A stretch of 64,000 bases of DNA from Apteryx mantelli (lineage: Eukaryota; Chordata; Aves; Apterygiformes; Apterygidae): assembly GCF_036417845.1 (NCBI RefSeq), contig NC_089980.1:46684501-46748500 (forward strand). The letters run 5' to 3'. A program made the translations under genes and the position numbers. Below are positions 13,586-26,661 of the stretch, piece after piece (the stretch's first letter is position 1; each line of letters begins with the position of its first letter). A model generated the notes under the pieces. That model ran no database searches. It had not been told where the DNA came from and saw nothing but the letters and a program-made list of their open reading frames with translations.

Positions 13586-14352
13586 CTTGATCAGCCCAGA
13601 AAAGTTCATGCCCCATTAGACTCATTAGATATTAAACATTACCTAAAAGCTTATTGTCTTTGGTCTGATTATTAGGGAAGGAAAAAGGCAGCTGTAACAG
13701 TGAATTAGGAAACAGAACAATACTACACTTTTGCCTACATGATTGCACACTGACAGCCTCTGGGCTGTGCCTTTGCTTATGTTTTTGACCAGATTCAATC
13801 CTTCTACCTTGTTCATGGGGATGTAAGTAAATATCAGTGCAGGACTACTGGTAAAATTTCCTTCCCTTCAGTAAATTTACATCAAAGAAGAAGTGGAATA
13901 ATTATGCTAATATGGAAGAGTATTAGCCTGAAAATTAATTTAAATGCTTGTTTATAATAATGATAACAAGAGATTTCAGTGCCAGTATTACAACTTCACA
14001 GCTAAGCACAAGGAAACTGCATTCCATTTTGCTTCCTGAAATGTCCTCACATCCTCCAGCAATTATACATTGTCCTGTATCTAGAAATTATATCAGCACC
14101 TTTAAGTCCACATATTCTAGCAAGTTTATAGTAACATTAAATGACAATTTTTACATGGTGAAGGAGAACATAATGTTTGTAATCTCAGTCTATGGGTTAG
14201 CTCTTGATGATAAACTTGCAAAAAGAGCTCTGTAGTTTTCATCATTCCCTCTAGTTGCTGAGCATATCTAAGTACATTGAACTCATGAGAATGAGCTACT
14301 AAATTATGTCCAGATTATGAAATAACATGAAGAAACACTTTTAATAGCATAC

Positions 14353-14471
14353 CTGTAGCACAGATGTCCACTCTTTAAGCTTCTCCGTCTCTTCTTCAGG
14401 CAGAAATACCATGACAAAGAACTTTGATCTAACATACAGAGGTCTTACATTCATAGTTCCAAGCATTTTCT
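14353..14471 (-). CDS. Exon-like block B of an unrecognised gene or pseudogene
   Basis: The acceptor is a T-rich tract ending TTTTTAATAG and the donor is CTACAG|GTATGC. The 119 bases start in phase 1 and end in phase 0 with 39 open codons. The peptide includes MNVRPLYVRSKFFVMVFLPE and then EETEKLKEWTSVLQ. Its mixed hydrophobic and charged composition looks like real protein rather than translated noise, and of the three blocks it has the best pair of splice sites. Family unknown. Confidence 0.42.
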
Positions 14472-15489
14472 CTATTAAAAAAAAATTTTTTTTTTGCCTC
14501 ATCCCAAGTTAGATGGATGAAACAGTTTTTAATTATCAGCAGGGCCAGATCACAGGACAGATCAAAGAAACTATGGAGTTTTCTCTAGAGTTTTCCAGAG
14601 GTCAATCCCTCAGTCCTCAGAATGCTTGGAAGAGGACAGAAGACAGAATGGAAAGCTAGGAAACTGTCAGACCATGAGAAAGGCAGGTTTATATAGGACT
14701 TCCGTAAATTCCTATAAATTGCATGTCATGCATTATATTTTCCATATTGACAGACAGAAGAGGACAGCTGAAAAATAATCAGAGTATAAAGTAGAGCTGG
14801 GAGAGACAGATCATATGGAAAAGCAAAGGATGTGAAAGGAGAAAATTTGATTTATGGAAAAAAAAAGCAAAGCAACAGAAGTGGTCTAATTCATATTATT
14901 TTCTCACTTTATAAAAAGATTTATACTGACACTAGATCATGTAGTTACCATGTCGAGGTCCTATGCAGACAACTTTCCTCTCATCCCTTTGAAGTCATTG
15001 GAGAAAAAAAAACAGTGGTAGCTAGAGAATAAAACCATGTGCAAAAATGTTTAAGGAGACAGTTTTCAGTGTGATACTGCTGAGCGCATCCATTTATCTA
15101 TAGATATGATTATTACTATTTTAAGGGTAGCAGTTATAAATCACAATTCCATCAGGCCTGGCATTTCATGCATAGAGATACTGGTCAAAAGTATTTCTTT
15201 AAGAAACAACTTGTTCATCTTTTCTAGATATGTAACTACCGAGTGCTTCCAATAAGAAGCCTTATTAGGAGGGAATGACTTGAGAGTCTTTTTGAAATGA
15301 ATGCTACTGCTTTTACCAACATGGAATAAGTACCATCTTCTACTGTTAAGTTCATTTTCTTCAGTTGAATATGGTGGATGAAAAAGAACCATTTGAGTAA
15401 GGGGCTGAAGCACATGATTAAACATTAAAAAAAAAAAGCAGTAAAGAAGACATAGAAAACAATTCAAATTAGGTGATCTGAATTATGAC

Positions 15490-16450
15490 AACAAGACCAT
15501 AGTACAGGTTAGGTTGGAAGGACCTTTGGAATCATCTGGTCCAAACCTCTGCTTAAAGCAAGGCCAATTTTGAAGTTAGATCAAGTTGCCCAGGACCTTG
15601 TTTCAGTTGAGTTTTGAGCATCTCCAAGGCATGGCTGGCCCAGATGCATCCCTGACAAGTTGCTCCTCCTCTTTGCCCTCCAGCTGAACATCTGCAGGTG
15701 AAGAAAGAGCCTTTTGCTGCTGGAAGTCACCAGCTTCCAGTCTCTACCATCAATGGAGCCCTGTCTTTCCCCTGCTTCTTCCTCCTGTGTAATGTGGGGC
15801 TTGGGTTCTTGCCCTTGCACCTGCAGGGTCTCTGTAATCTCCTGCTCATCCTCCCTGACCTTACACAGTCTGCTCACTTCCTCCCGCAGCTCCTTTGCCT
15901 GGCAGTTCAATGCCTGCACCAAAGCACAACTCCTGCAGGTGAGACCACTGTCACCCCTGGCCCTGACTGCACGGAGCAGCACCCAGCACTTCCTGCAGCC
16001 ACACACCTGGACAATCAGATCCCTCCATCAAGATCTCCATCTGGGTCAAGGCCACTGAGGTCCCCGAATAGTTGTTCCAGGTGGGCAGGAGACAGTGTTT
16101 TGTGGTACCTCACCACCATGTTGGCCTCAAGCAGCACCTTCATGTCCTCTGCACACTCTCTTCCACACCAGCCATCACCTTGATGGCCTCACACTCCTGT
16201 TTTCATGCCCTGTTGGAAGAGTTTCTGGTCTCTGGTGCTCCCTAGATGTCAATTAATTAGGAAGGCTCCTCCACCTTGGAGGACATCTCCCATTGTTTTG
16301 TGGTTCCCAGCTGTGGCTCACTCACCTCATGAGTGCTGAGCATGCTTCATACTCCTGCATCCTGTGCTGTGCTTCAAACAGGAAGAGCTCTGCTCCACTA
16401 CAACACTTCCTACCTTTCTGACTGCACACTGAGGACTTTCATTCCTGTTG
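15490..16450 (-). mobile_element. CR1-related block: 3' tail next to an ORF1-like coiled-coil fragment
   Basis: At 15505-15600, GGTTGGAAGGACCTTTGGAA, CATCTGGTCCAAACCTCTGC and AAGTTGCCCAGGACC match the CR1 3' region in minus orientation. Beyond it, a minus-strand open frame (16006-15581) contains CRSCALVQALNCQAKELREE and VSRLCKVREDEQEITE. This Cys-pair plus coiled-coil pattern is like the ORF1-type proteins I associate with avian CR1. The intervening ORF2 is absent, so this would be an internally deleted copy or two fragments. The ORF1 assignment is from memory and less certain than the tail. Confidence 0.55.
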
Positions 16451-16457
16451 TAAAGCT

Positions 16458-16491
16458 TTTGTAAAAACGTTTGTAAAAACATTTGTAAAAC
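16458..16491. repeat. 12-bp tandem repeat, about three copies
   Basis: TTTGTAAAAACR is repeated in tandem next to the distal end of the CR1-related block. Confidence 0.9.
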
Positions 16492-17461
16492 TTATTATTC
16501 TTGGGGAGGGAGACTGGCCTTGCACTCCAGAGCTGGAGTATGTACCTACAGTGACAGAGATGGAGATGCAGATCCCTGCTTGGAGACAGCAGGAAATACT
16601 CTCTGTGCTAGGGCAGAGTGCTTTCTGGCCAGAAATTCCATTTTACCCCTGTATTTTTTATTTTTAAAAGTGCATTTTTTTAACAAAAAGGCTCAGCTTT
16701 CAGTAAGTAGCACTTTCAAAGAACAACATTAATTTCTATGTGTAATGCTATAAATCCCCTTCAGCCTTCATGTACAGTCTTAACGAACACAGTGCTTTTA
16801 CCAGCCAGTGCCAAAGCCCATTTTGATCACAGCTGATTACACTGATCATAGAATCACAAAGATATCTGCTAATAAGGGACCATACTCAGAAGAACCCTGG
16901 ATGTAAAAACTAATTTTAGAGTATTGTTACAAATGCTGTGAGATGAGATGATAGCAAACTAATTTTAATTAAATGTACATAAACATTAAAATACTAATGA
17001 CTGGCTCCAGGCACTGAATGCCTTCAAACTGGCTCTGAACTCCAGGGAAACTGAAGGCATACCACAGCTGGGCATCACACTGAACTGACCACACCACGCT
17101 GCAACTACAGGCTCATTTAAATGACCTTAGGCACTGGAAGCCCGGGTCGAAGGTGGGATGTGTTCAGAGTTTGATCAGAATTAAGCATACAATCACTGGA
17201 GATCCTTAAGAGGAGATCATATATCTCACTCTCAGTATTTAATCCCCCAAACAATGAACTCTGAACCATATAAACTGCTATATGATATGGTTCTCAGAGC
17301 TCGTATCCTGGGCAAGCTTTTGTAGCTAAGCAAATTATTATATGGTAGTGAGCTTTGTAAAACATAGTTTTCTTTAATAATGAAGAAAAATACACAAAGG
17401 CTTCCCTTTTTGTCACACCATCAACGGAGCGATTTACATAAATAGGTTCTTTATCTTTCAC

Positions 17462-17567
17462 CTTCATCTTGAAATGTAATACTTGGAACAAAGAGAGGAT
17501 GGTTCAAATGTGCCCTACTGCTGCCATCCTGTGGCAGGCACATGTATTTCAGATCGATACTTACAAA
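17462..17567 (-). CDS. Exon-like block A of an unrecognised gene or pseudogene
   Basis: The acceptor TTTTTTCTTACTCTCCAG is excellent and the donor GAAG|GTGAAA is acceptable. The frame in between is open for 35 codons plus one base, including LKYMCLPQDGSSRAHLNHPL. It ends in phase 1, which is what block B at 14353-14471 needs, and joining them reads FQDE-E-KMLG. I do not recognise the protein. Open frames behind a good acceptor also occur by chance in AT-rich DNA, so this is tentative. It lies just outside the 180-bp array. Confidence 0.33.
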
Positions 17568-17769
17568 CTGGAGAGTAAGAAAAAAGTCCTTTAAAGATGA
17601 CATTTTACAAAAATCTGCTATTAACATATACTTAAATGTTATAGAAGGAAAGATACTCATCTGTGAACAGTAGTATTCAGATCTTAGGAAGCTATGGGCC
17701 CTTACAGTACTTAGAAGACTCCTAAGTAGAAAATAAGGATCAGATGACAGGGGGTTCATGTTCCCCTTC

Positions 17770-20450
17770 TAAATCTATGGGCACTGCAGTATACAGCAGT
17801 CTAATTCCAGAAAGGATGCTAACCCTCACTGAGCTCTAACCCTAAACCTATTGGTGGGGGTGACTGGTCTGATCTGAGGACCAAATCACAAGGCATTGGA
17901 CCACATGAATAGTATACTTCCGTAACTCTGAGTGAACTACTTTACCCTGCCAATAACCAGGGCTGTTAAGTTTTAGATTTCCAGTCTGCAGAATTCCTAC
18001 CCTTAGCCGGAATACCCATATTAGTTATAGCTGTGGTACTAATCTTGACTGGAAAGGAGAACTGATGACACAGGTTGCAGGTAACAAGAATCTTCTTCCA
18101 CCCCCTACAGATGGTACAGAACACACAGCAATACAGTGGTAGCTCTGAATGATAGATTTCTACAAGACTAATCCATGCTGTAGTTTAACCCTGAATGCTA
18201 TTTTGGAAAGCAAACTTTATTGAAAAGAAACAAACAAAAAAAACCACTGTATCTTTTCCCAGATGGACAGCAGAACTTTATTGGATGAAGGAATGCTACA
18301 GTCCTTGGAAATTAAATAGAGTCCTTTGTACTTTCAGGCATGATGCTATGCATAAGTGAACCCTCATAGCAACTGCAGCTGTGGTGCTGATCCAGACTGA
18401 AAATTACAAAGAACTCATACGCAGCAAGTAATATTTCCAAACTCTACTCTAATTCTACATTACTCATAAATGAAACTTCTTAAAATCTGTAACTGTGGGA
18501 GCAATTCCAAATGGGATGAAAAAAAAAAGAGAGATGCCAGGTCCAGTAACAAGAGCTGTCTCCCTAAGTTTGTAGGCAAAGCAAAAAGCTACAAGGGACC
18601 CTCAGAACTGTAGATTTTTGAATCTTAAGCCTACCTTTTCCATAGACAAATAGCATCTCTTCCTAGAAGCAATAACTCTGGTACCAGCCCCAGTTGGACA
18701 GGACAAGAGGTGATAGTATAAATTGTCTCCCTACATCCACAGGTAGAGTGGAACACTACAATGAAGGAGACGCAGAGCTCTGTGTCTAAGTTCTCATACT
18801 GACCATAAAGTGAAAGCAAAATATAAGCAGGAAACTCGCAAGGACAAAGTACTCATGACCCCATCCCATCCCATGTGCTACGTAGCAACTCTCTTAATGA
18901 AGGGAAGCATTATGGCAAAAAGGGAGCACCACTCTTCCTAACTTGGGAAGAAGGAGGTGGAGCCTGACTCCTGGAAAATAAAAGAGCTGAGAAAGCTATA
19001 CATTGCAAAATATTATCTTTTCTATAGGTGAACACTCAAATAAGCTGCAGGTGTGGTACCAAGCTCTATTGGAGATGACAACAAAAGAAACTCAAAAGTC
19101 TTCTATATACCTTTCCAGGCAAAGCAGAGGCAAAATCAGTTGGGATCTTCAGATCTGCAGATTTCCTAACCTGATTGTTAAATTAATTTATACTTGAGAT
19201 AACTGTTCTCAGAAACAGTACCATGGAGACTCTTCATTCCAGATCCCATGGGAAAAAACCCTCACAGTAACAGTAGCCAGAGGTCTAGATATGTCTGGGA
19301 AACTGCTTGAGAGTCCAAGAAAAAGCAGCCATATTCTCAACTCTGCATGCAAAACATAGCATTGGCTATGTATGGAGGATGCTCCAGAACTAGATGACAG
19401 TTTTTTTCAGTTTTTTCATGCTCACTAACCGGTAGTAAACATCAGTTTATCTCTGTGACCTTGGTCAAATTAGTACCAATGACATATGAAATTTGAAACC
19501 TAACTGACAACAACAGAATACAAATATTTCACATGACATGAACCTGCTTTGCTTGTGGGGCATGCAAAATGTGGCATGATTTGAGTTTCACTTCTTCAGG
19601 GCTTACACACCAGCCTTTGCCTATAGACACTTGGGAATGCATGCAAGAATTTACACAGACTGACAGCAGCATCCTTTCTAATTCCAGATGAGCTGGAGGC
19701 TCCAGAAACAGACAGACTTAAGGTTCAGAGATCCCAATCTGAGCAAGACTTGAACCTTCTAAATTGGCACGATGATCAGGCTATCCTGAAGAAGCTACAG
19801 TCTCCAGAAATGACCTGAACCACTGAGGTAGGGATTTTTAAATCTCACCCTTGGCCAAGACTACATATGAAGTGGATCTCAGACATGAAGCCTGACTGGA
19901 AAATAGAAAAGTAGAGTCTCTGATCCTTCCCAACAACTCTGCAAGCCCTGACAAGCACGGCTGCGACTGAGGTTGAGATTTCTAGTACACCTTAAAGTTA
20001 ATCTGTATACTATTCTCCTGAAAAGAAGATTTCATAGGGATCAGTCCAGGTAAGCAGCTGCATAACTCTCAGTGAGCTACAGACTCCAGAAAGAAACAGG
20101 GATGAACGTTTTATAGTCCCAAAGCCTAACCCAGAGCAGAACAATTGTAAGGCTACAAGGGGGTACTGAGACTTACGAGAAAGAACAAGACCAGACCCAA
20201 AGGACAGGAACCCTCTTAATGGTAATCTGAGCTCCCCTCTCAACATTTGAGATATTCAAACCTGAACTGTTTTATAGTAGTGGAACCAGCTCATCCTCAA
20301 GAGAGGAGACATCACAAGAAAGGGGCCATTTGGTGACACATTGATCTTAACTCTGGATAGGCTACACATTTGAGAGGAGATTTTGAGACTTAGATGCTCA
20401 GTGCCTATGCTAGTAAACCAGCCAGCATCTAACACAAGGCAGATGTATCC
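17770..20450. repeat. Degenerate tandem array, period near 180 bp
   Basis: Two phrases recur in the same order. Phrase A, of the form RRCTGTGGTACCAAT-CC-ACTGGA, occurs near 18028, 18377, 18490, 18674 and 19047; most spacings are about 184 or twice 175-186. Phrase B, of the form AGATTTTTAAATCTYACCCTTAGCC, occurs near 17972, 18610, 19155, 19826 and 20120. A third phrase, GAGCTACAGTCTCCAGAAA, occurs near 19690, 19790 and 20075. Units differ widely in sequence and have indels, so the array is old. I do not recognise the family. Confidence applies to tandem structure, less to its exact limits. Confidence 0.6.
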
Positions 20451-22950
20451 CATCATTAGTTGGAACAGACCCTGGGATAGAACAGACCTCAGGAGACTTC
20501 GTACCTAGTCACCCACACTTTCCACTAGGACGACACCCTCCACTGTCATGTGCCCCTCATAGGCATAACTGCATCCACTTAAGAAACGACCTCAAAATAC
20601 TCCATAGGACTCTGAGAGTCACTCACAGTGCTACAATATGCGGCTCATGACTGTTGCTGGTGTGTCTTAGAGCACAGGAGCAGCAGGGTCTTAATTTGCC
20701 TGTGCTGATCCTCAGGTTCATAGCAGCCTTTCTCTAGCCAGTCTTGGGGTCACCTGCCTTGCTTGAAAAGGCATGCCCAGAACCCGCACTCACCAGGCAC
20801 TGCTCTTGATACACAACTTGGGCAGCTGCTGTAGAGATGTCATGAGAAGGCAGATAACTTGCCTAAGATGCATGCCTGCCACCACAGATAGGGAGGTTAG
20901 GTGCCCTAGGGCACAAAAGGGGGATTGCGCAGTGTCATTTCACCTGGGGCAATCAGGGTGGGCACAGAACTTTCCTAAATGGAGTGATGCTCCCTTCCAG
21001 GAGTGGGCATCCCTTATTGACCATCAGAGCACCACCTTCGGCTGCTCCAACACAGTACGTATGAGCATGGCCAGTGTTCCCTAGAATCTTGCTGCCAGGC
21101 TCTTACTGCGAACTGAGCAAACAGTTTCAAGCCAAAAGGAAAGATGCAATTAGCCAGGATTCTGGTGGAGGTTGCAAAACCACTGCCTGGTTCATCTCCT
21201 CACAAGCAGTTCACATCTGCAGTGTCAAAAAAGCCATGAAGAAACACTCTGAAGGATTCACAACCCTATTTGGCATCCTTTGCAGGACTCTCATACATCC
21301 TGCAATTAGGAGGGCTCCCATTCTTTCATAATGGAAGTCCTTGGATGCATCAGGAACAGTTCACAAGAACCAGTATTACCTGTACCTGGCCTACCCTTGA
21401 TGCTAGAGTCTGAATGCTCTGATTTCCAAGAGCAAGGCCAGTTGTCTCTCCCCTGGAACCCCACAGATATCAACCTTGCAGGGGAAGAGGTCAAAGCACC
21501 AGTCTGCAGCACAGTAAATATCACTTACCTGCTGCTAACTTTAGCTGTGCTGTCCAAGACCTCAGTAGAGCATTTGGCCAGATGCTTAAACCTGAAGGAC
21601 AAGAAGGTACTAGGAAGGTTGATAGGATATGCATCATCTCTGTCCTGCAAAGTCTGTACAATGAGGACAACAAGTCATTCCAGATCACAGCAGGACTGGG
21701 CCACCCAGAAGAACATGTGGCCCAGTCTTTTCTTCCTCCTAGGATATGATGACAGAGAAAAAACGCAGGAGTCCCTCTGTGCCCATCTGAGAACTGGACA
21801 CTAACAGCCCCCACAAACAAATCAACTTACACCAGTAAAGACAAAATGTGAACTTGAGTCCCCTTGCACCCTCTGTTCTGCTCTCTGTCCCACACACAGA
21901 TAAGTCCCTCCCTTTCAAGCAGAGTTGATGCTTCTCAACAGCCCCTTCCCATCTGCACTCAGGACTCAATAGCTTGCAGCAGCCAGGCAAATGGATTGCA
22001 TTTCTTTGTGTCAGTCTCACACCCACTGCATCAGCAGCTCCCCTAGCTCTGACATTGCTTCTCTGTGCTAGCAGCCCAACTCAGTCAGCCAGCCAGCCAG
22101 CCTCTCCTCTTCCTCGGTGTTGCTAGCACCTCCCAACACATACTTTCTGAGACACTTCCTTGTGTACCCAGACATGGCAACTTCCCCAACACCCAGCCCC
22201 CTAATGAGTTTCCCTTCTTCCAGGGCATGAGTATTAACTACTTACGTTCTACAAGGTATTTACAAGGGAGAAGAGACTTATAGCCGGTAACAAATGAAAA
22301 GCTACCCAGGCTGGGGACAGAGGAGAAGAGGAACCATTAGTTTGGAGTAGCAGGGGGAGGCTAGTGGGCTCAGCATGTTCCTCACTCATTGAGGCATCAA
22401 GCAAGGGTCACCACAGAGGTAGTCTCGGGCATGGGGGTAGAAGTAGGTATAGGGAAGAACATGGATAAGAAAAGGGGAATGCAGGGCCACAGGAAAAGAA
22501 GCATGTACAGAAACAGGGTAAGTGGGCCACTGTGGGACTCAACCCTGACCAGGAAACACAAGGTCATGAGAGACACAGGCTAGCAGGAAGCAATGAGGAC
22601 CATTTTGTTGGTCCCACTTCATCTCCTGAGTCAGTAAGCCACTGCTGTGGATAACTGAGGATCTGGTCTTACCTTGTGAGGTCCATTCATCCATAGCTGA
22701 TCCCCATCTGCTCCTGACTGAGCTCCTCCAAAATGGCAAGGAACACAGCTATCTCCCAGTCTCCTATGTCACCCTGCAATGTCTGGGCTGTGCCACTACT
22801 GGCACTTGTGACAAGAGAACTGTTTCCCAGACCTGGAGAAAAGGGTTTTTACAGGAAAATGCTAAAGGTATGGCAGGAATGGTGTGAGGGTGCGTACAAA
22901 GCACAAGACCTTGTGGGGTGTTGCTGTAGGACTCAGGCCAGAGTGACACA
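20451..22950. other. GC-richer block without recognised gene
   Basis: Base composition rises clearly above the flanks and several open frames of 70-160 codons occur on both strands, for example plus 21331-21804 and minus 22026-21739. None shows a recognisable domain, signal peptide or splice context. It directly follows the degenerate tandem array and may be an old, unrecognised repeat or a decayed gene. Confidence 0.5.
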
Positions 22951-25900
22951 TTCTCATCTAATGTTCCTGATACCACTCTAATTACTGAAACATGCTTATA
23001 AATTGCTTAGGGAGAATGTTAATGAGAAGTCCACTTAAATCCATTCTGTATTCTAGAGCCCAACTTCATCAGACACTGGTTTCTTTAAATAGGCTTTTCA
23101 AAACTATGACCTTTTCTTTGAAAAGAATTCTGGCTAGATAGGTAGCCTTTGTTCTGAGAGCCATTTGTAAGAGAGTGCAGAATTGCCTGTAGGCAGCCAA
23201 CAGAATTGTTGACTAACAGTACAAATGAAAGTGTAACTATTGATAACTATTTTGATGTTGAAGGGTACATGACAAAGAGTGATCATTAACAATTTGCAAC
23301 TGAAGCACACAGAGTTAGATACAGGGCTTTTGTAACTGCACTGAAGACTATGAGGCTTTGTCCCATTTTTACCCCTAATTCCAACACGTATTGTTCTAAG
23401 CCAGTGAAGTCATATTTAATCCTAACTTCACAAATCAGTCCATGCAATGTGAATTTTTTTTAATGGGATCTGCATTGGAAAAGCAATGACTACAGAAACA
23501 GGAAAAAAAGACCTCCCTATCCTTTATGGCTGAAATGCCCTCTAGGAATCATAAGGATGGAAAGGGCCCTATCCTACTGAAGCTGTCAACACTGTGGAGT
23601 GTAGTGTTTCTACAAAAACTTCCTTCAGTACCAAGTGATTACACAGCAGAGCGCTCTCTTCTGCGCTATTCAGGGCAACAGGCAACTGGAGTGTCACACT
23701 CAGAATTTTCAGAGGAATCACTCACTACAGCCAACACAAAGTGAAGCTTCCTAAGGCTGGATCTTTTACGATCTTGGATATACTTTCTGAGGAAGCAATT
23801 GCTCAGTTCTAGGCCAAAGTTTAGTGGTTCAGGTGACAATTAGGTTTTGTCTAGATCAGGCTGATATGACTGTTTTCCCCATGCATCAATGGTAGCAATC
23901 TCAGATGCATGTAGAAGAAAGCAGCTCAAGTACTGTGTTTTCATGTTACTACTAACAGACAATATCTACTTTTTCCGGAACTGAAAGTGACAGAGCTTCT
24001 GTATTTGTCTTTTTCAGATTTAGCTCCAGGAATTTCAGGACAATTTCTATTCCTCAGGGTGTGAAGAGAAGAATGTAGTATGTAATGCTATGGAGATAGT
24101 TTTTGATGACTAAATAGCTATAAGGCCTTTTGAGGGACTTCCACACTAAGTTAGGAATCTTTCAACCCTAGATTCCAAAATATATATTTAGGTAGCATGA
24201 TGTATGTCGGGCTAATTTTCCTGTGAGGCTACTACAAAGAGAAGGAGAAACATTCCTGAGAGCAATGAATCATTTGTCTGCAGATTAAGAAAAAAAAAAA
24301 AAAAAGTGATATTTTAACAGCAACAATGCCATTCACCCAAAGCCTGTGTGAGCTGGACAACAGAATATTCCTGAAGGCCAAGAAGGCAGTCACTGGAAAA
24401 TCTCGATTGTTTTATTTGACTTGGTTACAATCATCTGAGTATTATCAAGCCAGACTTGTGTAGGACTGTTTATCAACATAAACTGATATGCAGTCAGAAT
24501 TTCTTTCTATAGTTAAAAAAAAAAAAAAAGAAAAAAGAAAACACACACACACACTCATAACAGGCATTTTCCAAACATCTTCCTGAATAAGAAAAACCCA
24601 AACACTTTGAGTTTTTCATCCTGTTGTATTGAATTACTAAATTATGCCATGCTGCTTTCAAGAAACATGCACTTGAATTTAGAAATCTGCATACAGCACT
24701 AGAAAAAAAATTAATGCTTTATTCCATGAAGTTAACGAAAAGCCTGAACACAAAAATTGTTTTGAAAATGAAAAACAAAACAACTATGAGCTCTGTTGGA
24801 ATTAGCATTCAGCGCAGAGAGGATTCTGTTCAACACTTGCAGAATATAAGACAGAGAAAAACAAAATGTAGCTACAAAAAAAAAATTCTCCTGGTTCATA
24901 AAGTTTCTTCATTAGTTATTGTTAGGACTTGACACTGATCAGCTAATGAGAGCCATCACTGATCAATACATGAAAACAAAAGGAAAAATGTCCTGAGTTA
25001 GGCCAAGGTTAAAAAGAACATGAGCAAAGGAAAAAGATACTACATTTCACCAGCAAAGATAAAGCATTTAAAAGCCCAAAGCATTCCTTTTAGCTATTCA
25101 GTCTTAAGTGATAAGAAAACCTCTGCAAGGAAGATTCTAACACCCCTCCATCATTGGATGTGCTTTATATAACCCTCTTATAGCTCACTACTATCTGTCA
25201 GACACCTCAAAAATAAACTGCATTATCTTAAAATTAGAACAGGTAGATGTACCTTTCTGACAATCACAGTTTCTCTTTAGGCTTAAAATAACCTCCCCAA
25301 TGGCCCCAAGAGAAACAGAACAAGATTCACCTGATGTAAGACTCATAATTCACGTTGCTTTGAGATTTCATTTTCTACCTGATGATAGAGTTTTTAAGGT
25401 TTCTGGAAAGATTTTATATCCAGGGATAGCTTGGAGTCACACATGGAAGATTAAAAATTAGGATGGATATCCAGATCAGAAAATACTTCCAAATCTACCC
25501 AAACTCGGTTACTATTTCATTCCAGCCCCATCGCCCAGAAGACACATATTTCAGAATGATCAGATGGTCAATAAATTTGGGCTTGGGTGGAAGGTGAGAA
25601 TACCTCACTAAAAAGCTTTGCTTCTAGGCCCTTCCTGACTGAATTGGGTAAATGCTGTTTTAAATAAAGGTGCTGTTCACCACTGCACATTAATGCCATA
25701 GCTAGATAAGCAGGCTTTGGGCTACCCAGGCTCTGCACTATTTAGAACTTCATGAATTAAAACCAGTATCTTAAATTACCCTCTTGGAAATGAGTAGGCA
25801 GCCACTCTGAGTGATGCAGTGCACAGGTATGAGCTTGCTTATCAACACTATTTTCAAGCACACAGGATGCCATTTGCTGGACTAGCTGCAGTTTCCAAGT

Positions 25901-26604
25901 GACATGTATGCAGAAAGGATACCAAGCTAATCCAGTCTGGAAGCAAAAAAGACATGAACTCCTGCAGTAAAATCTGCGTTCCAAAATAAAGGCTGCAATC
26001 AGCTGGCATAGTTTACAGCAGACACTATCACTGATTATCTACATCAGCTGAGAGTCCCATTAGATCAATATCTCTCATCTGAAGAGAACTGGTATCAGTA
26101 TCATTTTCCCTGAACAGGAAAGTATACTTTTAGGATTCTTGACTATCTGGGACACACTGCCCTCACTCAAAATGTAATTCTAGCTAGCAAATGAATAAGC
26201 TTATCAAATGAAATATCTGAATCTCATAAAATGGGTTGGATAAAAACAGCTGTTAAAGAAAGCGATCTATACATACAAATACAAAATTTTAAGTAATTTA
26301 AGATCTACTGATTTTAAGGACACTTCTCTTCCATGGCTTATTTTCAGCAAGGAATAATCCTTGCATTTTTACCAAATCTCTTCTAGTATACTTGTTAGCA
26401 ACTCTTCTTGGGTGGCCATTTGCAGCTATCATACACTGAAAATACAGAATAATGATGAAATACAGCTCCTTGGAAGAATACAAGATTCAATAATGGATCT
26501 GGAAAAAGGATGCATAATGGAGAATCTTAAGTACATAAACTCAGAAAAGCAGACTTATATGGTTCTTTTTATTTATGTGTTTTGAGATATACTTTTATAT
26601 AGGG

Positions 26605-26661
<57 letters not shown>

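Noticed and set aside
15141-15467. 108-codon minus-strand open frame with an acceptor-like TGCTTCAG
   Set aside because: The peptide looks plausible, but its phase does not fit between blocks A and B, no matching donor is clear, and A joins B without it.
15698-16183. 161-codon plus-strand open frame
   Set aside because: It is antisense to the CR1-related ORF1-like fragment and has no protein features of its own.
16845-16862. Isolated CATAGAATCACAA resembling the CR1 end microsatellite
   Set aside because: Too short, and not followed by the CR1 3' region.
25757-25984. Minus-strand open frame with an acceptor-like CTGCAG
   Set aside because: It ends in a phase that does not fit block A, and the polypyrimidine tract is weak.
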